A stretch of DNA of 64,000 nt, taken from assembly GCF_905163445.1 (NCBI RefSeq), contig NC_053186.1, positions 376,599-440,598 of the forward strand, in the 5' to 3' direction. Positions 25,401 to 37,409 of the stretch are shown in pieces. The notes under the pieces are model-generated. The model worked only from the letters and a program-made list of their open reading frames with translations, did no database searches and was not told the origin of the DNA. How positions within the stretch are numbered: position 1 is the first letter of the stretch; each line of letters begins with the position of its first letter. Origin of the DNA: Pararge aegeria (lineage: Eukaryota > Arthropoda > Insecta > Lepidoptera > Nymphalidae). The position numbers and the translations under genes are program-made.

Positions 25401-28400
25401 CTTTTTTTTAAATGTGAACTCGCTACTTACCCCGTTGTATTGAGAGGGGAGGGCCTAGCCAAAACAAATAACGGGTTGCACACCAGGAGTGCCGGCAGAA
25501 GTTAAAACTTATTTTGGCGCGTTAGACAATTTTTAGATGTTATTAGGTTATGAATTGCATTTTATGAATTTTATTTTATATAATTATTAAATATATATAT
25601 TAAATCCTTTAAAAAACATTTAATATTCTTTTATAAATTATCATTACCAATTTCGACAACTCTTGTATCATCATCATTATCATTAAAATTATTGCAATCT
25701 AAAATATAAACATAGGTTCATGGCAACTTAGATAGGAATAAACTATTTCAATTCGAAGTTGTTTATATATCTCGTGAATACCGCATCAATTGGACTTTTA
25801 TATCTCGTTGTGCTAATATTGCGTTGATAGGACATAGGAAAATCAAAATCTCTATTAAAAAATTCAAATAGCTGCGTCTCGTAACGGTGAAGCGAGTTTA
25901 ATCGCATCTTAAAATATACATACCGCGCTAGAAGAAGTTTTCACTTAAAAGAATGTATTCTATGAACTTGCTATTTACCTCCTTGTATTTTGCGGGCCGG
26001 TCTCGGCCTAGCGCGACGCCTCCGCGGCTGCTGGGCGGGAGTGTAACTAATGCGACGCGCGTGCTGCACGCCACCTCGTGACGGCAGGTTTCTTTGACTT
26101 CGGCTAAGTGCGACTATAATCACACACTATTCGTTTCAAGATTTACTTGAAGTGCCTATTTTTTATGAAAATCCATCGCCAAGGACCAGAGCAACACTTT
26201 GCAGGGCATACAAGGAACACGTCCAATGTCTCAACCAGTGGCGTAGTGTAAAGCCTCGTGTCCCTGTACCACCGGTAACAAAACAATTGAGCCTGCAAAA
26301 ATAAGCATGGTGGTTGTAATTCCTTAGACGAGCTCAGTCATAAACTCTAGCGCTACTATTAACTAAACACCGCACACGACTGCCGAAAACGACATTGTAT
26401 TAGAGTTGCCACGAATAGTGATTTAGCCGAATACCGAATACCGAATGTTCTACAACGCTATCGGCCGAAACGCCGAATATTCGGCCGCCGAACATTCTGC
26501 ACTTAGTTCATGCAATTACTTGAATGAAAATGATAAGACATTTGAAATGTGTTGACGATGGCAACAGAGTAGCTGGTAGATAAAAAAACAATTGACAAAA
26601 AAGAACCGACTTTGTTATCCAACAACAAAAAAGTGTGTGCGTATAAGCTTTACGCGCGATTGAAGTAATACTTTTATTATTATTTATTGATGAAAGAGTA
26701 AAAATTTCCTGGGACTCCGCCATTTCATTTAATATTCACTATTTCATTTTATATTCTATTTAAAATTCAATAATATCACTTTCACATATTATAAATATTT
26801 TCATTCGTTAAATAGAATAATTGAGAGTAGAAAATTGAAGGAGGTTAGAACAGCACATGTCAATATAACCCTGTCATTGAATATTATAGAATGTCACAAT
26901 CGTCAGAAAATTTATTAATAATATTTAAAGATTTTCAAAAAACTTTGCGATTTTTAAATATTTTTTTTAAAGTGTTGAATTTTTATTCACTTCGCTATTT
27001 TTTACACTTACAATTGACATAAGCGTTACTTCTGTCAGAAAAAAAGATCTGAGTTACTAGTCGCGCCTAAAGAAGTTTTACTCCGACGAATTGAAAAGCC
27101 TTCTCCTTTTTGAAGTCGGTTAGAAATGAAACCGAAATGTTGGGAGATCATTAACGAAATGCCAGCATGCACGAATCGCCTCGTAAACTGGTAAAATATT
27201 CTATGCATATTTGATGCCGTGTAATTCGATGGCTGTTTGTTGGCTTATTCTAGCCAAATTACAACCACGTATAAGTACAAGGCTGTACGATTTACTTGTA
27301 CTGGTAAATCACACTCAATCCTAAGGTATATAACATGATGTAAAAGTATAGGTAATAATAGTACTACAACGGGCATAATTTAGTCAGAGTACAACTTCTT
27401 ATTAAGAAAGTAATTCCTTTATAAATCATCATCATCATATCATCCTATTACCGGCCCTCTACACGGCACCTACCACAGCGCGGTTAAAGCCGAAGGCCCA
27501 GTGCAGATTGGTAGAATCCACACACCTTTGAGAACATTATGTTTCCTCACGATGTTTTCCCTTTGCCATTGAAGCCAGTGATATTTTATTTACTTAAAAC
27601 GAATATAACATATTAAACAATTGCCAATGCAGCATAGCGTAGTGAAATCATTCTTAATTCAACAAGGTGGATACCCAAAGATAGCGGACAAAATGATGGT
27701 ATTATAATATGGTTCTACCAAATTAAAAGGTCGGCTGAAAAAAATAGTAAAAGTTAGCTAAATAAAAACAAATGCGATTATTCTAAGTCAGGAAATGACA
27801 GATTATGCGGAATCGTGACTCCAAGTCAACGACGGCGTGCATCAAGAAATCGTGTCTGTGGTCTTAATAATTTGACACACCTTAACACTTAATGTTTTAG
27901 CCACAGTAAGCGATTTCTAACCAGTTTCCTTTGACAATAAAGGTGATAATTCATTGACTAAGATATAAGAGAGGAGATATTTATCATAGTGTGAGGAGAT
28001 ATTTATCATAGTGTATAGTATTCTACTAGTCAATCGTTTCCCTTAGATATATTCCCATCTTTGACCGATTTTCATCAAACATAACTCAGAACACTCCCGA
28101 ATAAGTCACCTTTCAAACCGCAGACAGACACACACGGACGGACACGTTAAACTTATAACACACTGTCGTTTTTGCGTCGGGGGTTAAAAAAAAGAATTTT
28201 GCAAATCCGTCAACAAATGACGTATGCCCGAAAAAATATGTGTGCGTATACTAGTGTACAAACGTAACAAGTCAAACTTCTTTATGACCTTATTTTTCGA
28301 AACTTTACTACCTACTACATGAAACTTTACAGAAATTGGTTAAAAAAAGTTAAATTAGATAAAGTTTAACAAAAGGCTTTTAAATATATTATCAAAGGCA

Positions 28401-31400
28401 TGAATACAAATAATAGAATTATTACTATCATTGTTATCGTTATTATATATTTTTGTGATTAATGGCTTATGGCAACTGAAATATGAAATAGATTGTTTAC
28501 ATTTCACAAAATCTAGTCATCGAGTAAATACTCCATCGAATGTAGTGTCGGATCTTGTTGTTAACGTTTGAGGACTGTTTTTAATGGATAAATGAAATTT
28601 ATCTGTCAAAAATTCAACTAGCTTCAAAGATTTTTCTGATGCAAAATAATTAACATTAAAATATCCACTTCAATCATCGGTATTTTATTATTATTGTTAC
28701 CGAGTATAGAGGTACCTCCACTTGTGTATGACAACAATGAATGGTGAAGAAAACTAATAATATCGTCCAACTTCTGATTAGGAGATACATATTTATATCT
28801 ATATATATATATATGTATCTCCTAATATATATATATATATATAGTTTAAATATATATACATAGTCAAAATTTTCATCCCATTTTCCATTTGGCATTGAGC
28901 CATACATAAATCACCAACTGCTGAGCTGAGTGACCCATGAGAGTCAGGAGAAAGAACAGAAAAATCTATAGATGAAGTTACAATGTTAACAATATCATTA
29001 GAATTATGATATATTCCTACTCCTGCTTTCGTGTTCAGCCGTTTAAATTTTGCGATTTAATAAACTCAAATCAACCGTGGTACAGGTAAGAAAAAAAATT
29101 ACGCGTAACGGAAAAATGTGATGCGTAACGGAAAAATGTGACGGTAAATAATTTTCCAACGCCGATGAAAACGTTTCACTTCAAAAAAAAAAGAATAAGT
29201 GGGTTAAAAATATTCATAACCAATAATATGTTGTCGATCCGTGAACAACCTTAACCCAACGCGGTACAGATCGGTATTTAGTAGTTATTTTTCTACAAGA
29301 CTTTGGCGTCACGCCAGAGTGTAATAGATACGTATTCGGTATTGATGGCTTCTTAACCGACATCCATGGCGAATGACTTCGCATAATTGGAGCGTGGGAA
29401 TCGCATCTGATTTTACGACTATAGCATACTAGCGTGCAACCGCGACTTCGTGCGCGTACGCTTGCTGATAAGTTTCCCATACTAAGTTCAAGAATTGAGC
29501 TCTCTCATTTAGATTAAATCGGACTTATACTTCCTGAATTTAGCGCGATCCAACAAACCAACTTCCACCCCCAAGTACCGTCCATTTGAGGACGGAAATT
29601 GCATTGATTTTAAAAACATGTATTGTACTATGTTAACTGTCCACGGAATTACCAATTGTTATCGAAAAATTACGAACTTTAATACCGACTTTCGTCCCCT
29701 GTTTCAGGTGCAATCAAAAAATGTGATTTATATACATAACTTTTTTAACTTAAGGAGCTGAAACCTATAGACACCCTCAAGAAACGATCGGGTACACAGT
29801 ATACATATAGGCAATTTCCATGATTTTTGAAAAAAGTGCTTAATGCGCTTTAGCTTCAAATAAGAAGAGATGCGGTGGCCCGAGTCAGACTCATAGGTAA
29901 GAGGCGAGGCAGCGTCGTCGACGCAGCCGGGCCGCGGTTCGCTCCCGCCCCGCGGCCTCCGACGCAATGTCAAGAGCACGTCGCTACGCCACTTCAGCTA
30001 TACTGATAAATACGAGGGGTCTGTGCTTTTGAACTATCTGCTTTATTAGGCTAAAAGATTGCCCGTGTGAAGAAATTTCTTATAGTAAAGTTGGATGAAA
30101 ATGCATATCGTTTGTCTCCGCCTCATAACATACCTGCGTTACAAACAAAATGTAATTGTACAACTGCCGAACTTGAAAATTGTAGCATGGAGCCGCCACA
30201 TTGAATTTCTTTCAAAAAGTTTATAGCCAGAGTAACTCGGAATGGTAATTTAACATTATAAACATATCAGACACATCTACGAGTGAATCCGTTCAGGCAT
30301 TTAGAAGTTATGGCGGCATAAAGAAACTCACGCTCCTTTTTTACTACATTCGTGTAATAATTTTGCACCACTGTTTGTGGGGGGGCGGAAAACGTCATGC
30401 TGTCATCTTCAGACTTTAATTTAAGACGACGAAAGCAACTCACAACCGACTGCAGCCGCAAAAGATTGAGCTCGCAACCGTGCATATTCGTGCGCAAGGC
30501 GGGTTTTAATAAAGAAACGTGCGACTTTTTACTTGACCGGACCTCTACATGCGCGGGTAGTATTACTTACACCCATGAATTTACAGAAATTAAAAAACCT
30601 ATTAACATGTTCAGACCTCCCATCAGGCCAACCTAAGTTTAAAACTTGCTTCATTTAAACTGGGTTGGCAGATACAATTACGTTATTTGATGAAAACTTT
30701 TTACAGTGGCTAGCTTTTGGTCTAAACTGAGATACAGAATCAGCCAGCTGAGCACGACGATTGACACTGCCATTTCGGTGGAGACAAACCCAGTACCTAA
30801 CGTGCGTAACACGGAATCGGAAATCGAACTCAGGACCTAATTGTCTACAGGCAACCACGCTAACCTCTAGACCAACGAGGGTATAAGCCCATGGTAATGG
30901 AACGTAAACCCTTTATCGCAGAGCTCCCGGAAGTAGAGGTTCAGAGCGCGCGGCTTGAACATGTCCGATGCGATTGTGACGGTAAGCTGCTTACAGCTCA
31001 GGGGTAGGGAGCGGTCGATACCAGTTATCTTAACCCCCTTCGTAAAACCCGGGTGTTATAAGTTAATGTGACTCCGTATGTCTGTATGTGGCATTGTTGC
31101 TTTTTTAAATAATTTACCGGTTTTGATGCAATGTTTTCATTTGCAGAGCTTCTGCTTAGCTATAATTTATGAAGGTCTCAGTTCAGGCGTTTGGGTCTTG
31201 CCAACTTTCACAGGTCCGATAGATCTGAAGTTTGGTGGACTGTAACTTGGTGGTATTTCTATAATATGCTGTATCGCGTAGTCTGCGTTATTCCTAATAT
31301 TCTCAGCAACTCATTATAATTAGTAGAGGATTTGCTCGCTCGCAATCGAGGAGTCGCCACCAGAACTACACTGCGTTGTTGCGATTCGATTATGGTATAT

Positions 31401-34400
31401 GTATAGTAGGTAAGGTTTATGCTCGTCACAATAAGACAGCTAATGGTGTCCTGTCGGGAGAACTCCTCAACCATTAACTACTAATAAAATTACTGGCACT
31501 TCCCCAGCTACTATATAAAAAGGAATACGAAGTACAATTTACTTGGCACCGACTTAAAAATGATATTTCTTGCAAAAAACTTTTGTTTTACTAACAAGAA
31601 TGAGTACTTAAACGAAAGCGGAAATAGTTTCATTACCTAATGAGATTTGTTTGTGTGTAGAGAATAAATAAATAATATACATTATGTCGTGAGCGGTAAG
31701 GAAGGATAAATACATTTTCCATAACTAGTTATACTTATTGCCTTCTGTGCTTGTAGTACCTTTAGTATGAGATTGGCATGTTCGATACTCAGATCGCTAT
31801 AAGTGTCCATATAATATTTGAAGAGTTCAAAAGATCTTGACCTGATGAAAATGGGAGCACATGTTCTGAGCTAACAAACATAAAAAAAAAATACAACCGA
31901 ATTGAGAAACTCCTCCTTCTTTATAAGTCGGTCATAAAGAAAACATAACAACATAAAACGACACTAAGAATGAAAAAAAAAAAGAACCGAAAATGGAGAA
32001 AAAAAAATCCCAATTCTACTTTTCGTTAAAATGGAATAAAATAGGTTAAGAGTTTTCTGGTCAGAAAATATAAATTATTTCGTACAGATTTGTCTGGTTG
32101 TCGTATTGAATATTCATTTACATGTGAATATAATAACCCCGCACAGGTAAACGCAGTTGGTCGGCCCCCAACGAGTTGGACAGACGGGAGCAACCGAGTG
32201 GCTGGAAAAAAGCGGCCTGGGCTAGACCTATGCCCAGCAGTGGACTTCAATCGGTTGACGTGATGATGATGATGATGATGAGGCAGGCAACATACCCAGT
32301 GGTGAAATACTGATGATTAGCAACATTTTTTTAATCCACTACAAGTTATCCCTCAACTGCAATCCCCTCTGCTTGTCATTGCAGTCTAAGATGTTACCAT
32401 CCAACATTTTACGGCTTGAGCATCGGTTGCTTCGCTTGATCGACATTCGCTACGGGTGAAGCTTCCCATAAAACTGCCACAAAAACAATAGCGCAACAGT
32501 GTTTCGATACTCGATTGCGAGCGAACAAGTGTCTTACTAAGGGCACTGGTTTATAATTGCCGCCCTTGAACGTATTTGGTCAAGCAACACGTACTCGTGG
32601 TACCTACAGCGAGCGAGCCGCCTCAACCGCAAGCGTCGCACAGCGCAAGGCCACTCGCCATACAACATAATGTATGCCTACTTGGAGCAATCGATAGCTT
32701 CTGCTGGGGTCACACCTAGCAGTGAGCATGCTCGAGTGTTGATCACGAGCTCCGGGGTTTTTGGAATGGCATAGGGAGGAGACAAAAATTTCAAAATTAT
32801 AACCCCAAAATTTCAATATAGTAGTGTACATTGTTCTTCTAGTCAAGCCCTTTCATTTGATACCAAAAAATACGTAATACGCCATGTTGTGGCGGCGGCC
32901 ACCTTGGACCAATTTTCATCAAATATAGCCAAGAACACTCCCGACTAATTTACCTTTCAAGCAAAATCTAAACCGGTTCACCCGTTCCGGAAATATGATG
33001 CCACAGACAGACAGACACACGCACACACACACGCGCACAGACACGACATACTCGGGGGATACAATTGACGTGTCCACCAGCAGGGCTAGCAAAGGCAGGA
33101 GACAAAAATTATAATAGTTAAACTTGTCCACCTGCTAAAGCACGGGGACATGGTATAGGAATTTATCCCCGTTTATTATTTGGATATTATTCCCACTTGT
33201 GCGTCAATTTTCCGAAGAAGCGTCAAAAAGAGTTGATAAATCTGTCTGAAAAGGTAATATTTTGTCCTTTTCCCGGGGAGAAAAATGAAGGTTATCAACA
33301 TGACTCTATTGCTGACCCTTTGCTGTCCATCAATCTGTCTGTCCGCCGATCTGTATACATGTAGTTGTAATTTGAAGTGTGTATTTCTATTGCAGCTATA
33401 ACAATAAATCGACACAATCCGCTAAGAGATCAACGGAAGGACAGTTGAGGCTTAGTATAGTTTTGACGACCTTCCTTGCGCAGCGGCGGATTAAAAAAAA
33501 AAGAAATGGGTATACTTTAGTAGACGCATTAGTAGTTATACTTCTTTGGCTTAACAAGATAAAAATCGTTTAAAATCTATCTCTCGCCATATTCTGCGTT
33601 TATAGAAAAAACTACTCTTACAATAAAAAAAGGTATTTAATACATTGAAAGATTTATTATAACGCATTATGTAGTTATCTCATTATCGGAAAACCAAGTT
33701 TCATCATTAAAATTTGAGATATTTGTTTGTACAATTGAAACAATGGAATCGCCGGAATGAGCCCGCAGACTTTGGCAATTCAAAGTGTAAACTGTCAAAC
33801 CTTTTATAGCTTACTTCAGGGTGTCGGTTTTTTGTGTTACGGTGTTCGCGCGCATCGTAAAAATTTACTCTCATAATTTTTCCCTAACGCGCCAAAAGAA
33901 GTAGAACTTCAAAAAAGTTTCAGGTGCGGAACCCTAAAAAGTAATTATTGACTAAGTATATTGAGCTTCTAATAGCCGTTATCGACATTTGGACGTTTGT
34001 GGCGACAAAATATGTGTGGATTCGAATATATTGACCATTTCACATTAGGATTTGATTTTGATATGCTAAATTTATTGGTCGAAGTAGCATTCGTACGGCG
34101 TGCCGCGTGACTGAGCGGGGCCCGGTTGTGACTGTGTTTTGTTTTGTACACCATCGATCCAGTCCACTCCATAAGCTCGGCCTACGCGATCTGTGAGTCA
34201 CCCCGCGGTGGAAAGCTATGCTGCCTACTCCGCCAAATCAGAAATTACGAGATGGATACCTCGAGCGTCAAATAAAAAAATACCAGAAAGCTCGCGGCCT
34301 TGTAGTTCCTATTATTAACAAATTAACAACTTTTGTTCAACGAATTTTTAATAATTCACTATTAATTTATTTCATAAAAAAATATTAATAAATCATGCTA

Positions 34401-37375
34401 TTCCTGTAAAGTGACATTACACTGTGAAACCAAATACATAATTTGATCAGCGCAATAGTCACCAGAGTGCACTGTCCCTGTTGTCAAACCCTTGCGTCGT
34501 GAGTTAGAATCGCTGTTGCCGATGTTACATTACAGTGTAGTATGAGTATCTATGTAAACGAAACCCCATATTCATATCTTACAACGTCTAATCGTTTTAG
34601 TATCTCTAATTACAACTTAGCAAATTATAAACTCAAACGTCAATCTATCTTAACTTACAGCACACTTTTAATTAACTCCCAAGAGATAACTTCTTCAATC
34701 TTCCTCTCCTATTCCCGCCATTTTATAGGACTTTTCTTTTGGATCTGGGTTCCTTCTATTTTGAATTCCTGCCGACCACAGATTATAGATAATTAGGACC
34801 AGTCTGAACAAGATACTTTTTTATCTTTGACCAAATATACATACGAAATCAAATTTGCTAACATTCACAACACAAACACAAGTTTAAAAAAAAGTCATGT
34901 ACTACAAAAGTTGTTGGTTTTATTGTTTAAACATCTACAGGCCGAGAGCTTACTGGTATGTTTTATTCAACCCGGTGTAACAAGTACCAGTGCCCCGCGG
35001 TTCAGGCGCGTGAACTAAAGATCATAACGCAATGTTATCTGGGCGGCCTCTTAATGCTGCTTTTGTGGCTTAACTATGATAGTCGGATACATTTTCTTGC
35101 GGAATTATTTGTTGCAAAGGTTACGCAGATGTATTTAGTATATCGGGGCTACCCGCATTTTGTGTGGTTACAGATTGTGGCAAACCGAAGCCATTCCAGG
35201 ATCTTAATACACTAAATATGGCCGCCGTACTGCACCGAATTTAATATTCTCCGCCGCCCACGCGCTCGTAATATTCCACGCCGCGCGAACAAAACATCAA
35301 TTTAATCGTGACTGGTGACACACACACACACACACTCCTTACTAAGCAATTAAGCAAACAATTACATGCACCCAAAGCGTATGCGTCACTGCTTAGGTAC
35401 ACGGTAAATCATGTATCACGGAAATAAGTTTTAAAACGGGCTCTTTATAACGAACCCTAATTTTACTTTGACTATGAAAGACAGTTTGTAGCGGTAAGTA
35501 TTTTGTGTCAGGACCTATACAAGGAACGGCAAGAAAAGCTTATATACCAATACAAACTTTCAACAAAAAGCACTAATAAACTTTATACCGCAACACCCTT
35601 GATCCCATTGGTGGGAGTGGTGGGGTTTTTACAAATCCTGAGATATGTACTTTACCACTGACACTGTCAATCTAAATACGAATATATAATTTTCATCGAT
35701 ATAACTTGAAAACTCACCCTTTCATACTAACTCTCATCCCCTAAACAGAAATTCAAAAAGTTATCCAACTCACGGATCACAAACTACTCCAACTAATATA
35801 TATATATATAATATTATAAATATGAAAGTGTGGATGTTTGTTACGCAAAAACGGCTGAACGGATTTGGATGAACTTTAATAGATTAGCATTTCACGTGGA
35901 AAGAAACATGGGCTACATTTATCCTGATTCCTTAACTAGTTTCCGAGGGAAATTGTTTGCGAGCTGAGCCGCGGGCAGGCAGCTTTGAAATTTTGTATGC
36001 ATGTCACCTATGCTATGGAAAGGGACATACTTCCTATACTGATCTCTCATATAATTAAAAAGAGCGAAGCTTTAGACCCAACTCTGAAGTCCACGCAGAC
36101 GAAGTCGCGGGCAGAGGCTAGTATAGAATAAATCAATATAGAACCTCCGCCTTTAGTGGAAAGTTGAATAAATATTGATATCTATTAAATCCCACTTCCG
36201 CAAGCGAAAGCTATTCACCTCGTTCAAAAACTCGAAATTTGAAGCCAAGTATACAAGATTTGTTCGCTCACAACCGATGTGACGTTTTCGAGTATGGAAA
36301 TATTTGAAGTTTGCACGAGCATTCTATTATGAAAAACTAGCTGAGCTCGCGACTTTGCCCGTGCATACTACTTGCGGATACGTGTTGGTGTGATTGAAGG
36401 TTACAAAATCACTTTTGCATCTGTAAAATCAAACTAGTCGCTATTCGAGATATCTAAAGAACTGCCACTTATTAACTAGTTGTTCCCCCGCTAACTAAAG
36501 TAGTAACGTAATGTTTTAGCGGCCACGCGGGTACTTTGTTCATGGACCCCTCCGCAGGTCCAATAATATCATTTAATTATCTTCTAAATAGATAATGGCA
36601 ACTTTAACTCACGAAAACTCACCCATAAGAAGATAAAATTAGTGTTGGAAAATCCAGTAAGATTTAATACATTTTTGTTTTTGATTTTACAAACATTTTT
36701 ATTAAATCAAGGGAATTCGCATATGTAGAATAGGGGATGAATGTTTGTAAAGGAAACTTTCACTTATCAGAAATTTCATGTGGACAAAGTCGTGGGTAGC
36801 CGCTTGTTCTATTTTGATGACGCAATTGTTTGCCTCCCAGATGTTACAGCATTATGGCCAAATACTTTCTAACGTACACCTACCAGCTACCTACCTATTT
36901 TGAATCGGAGATTGAATAGGAATATCCTGGTTTTCTATAACTTATATTCTGTGATGTTTTAATGTTTTGTAGCTCTTGGCAAATCCAAGTATAGTGTAAG
37001 GTTGCATGCTAAATAAAGACATCCTTATTTACATTTTATCATTATTTAGGGGGCATTGCGACAGGGTGTTTTCACCGTGGGTAGCTTAGTTATGGTTTTG
37101 TTACTTTTTAACTTTAAACGGTGCCGTGTTTGGTCAAGTCGCCCGTAGTTTAAAGTTCTAAATAATTGCGATCTGGGTCGAGATTATGTAACTTTGAACC
37201 GCACCGCCACTGTTGCAGTCTGTGTTGTAAACAATGCACAAACTAAAATAAATTGATGCAACTAAATTAGCAATAGGAGGCATTTCTTTTTTAAACAAAA
37301 TTATTGGAACAAAGTAAACGTTACGACTCGGCTTAAGCCTCTATACAGTTACTAATTTGTAATCGCACTATATTA

Positions 37376-37409
<34 letters not shown>

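Noticed and set aside
29728..29979. GC-rich minus-strand frame considered as CFAP410 exon 1
   Set aside because: Its translation does not match the conserved N-terminus, whereas 40016-40095 does and fits the split Trp codon.
30820..30885. Apparent tRNA gene on the minus strand
   Set aside because: A and B boxes are present, but the sequence continues into a SINE body and the arms do not form a convincing cloverleaf.
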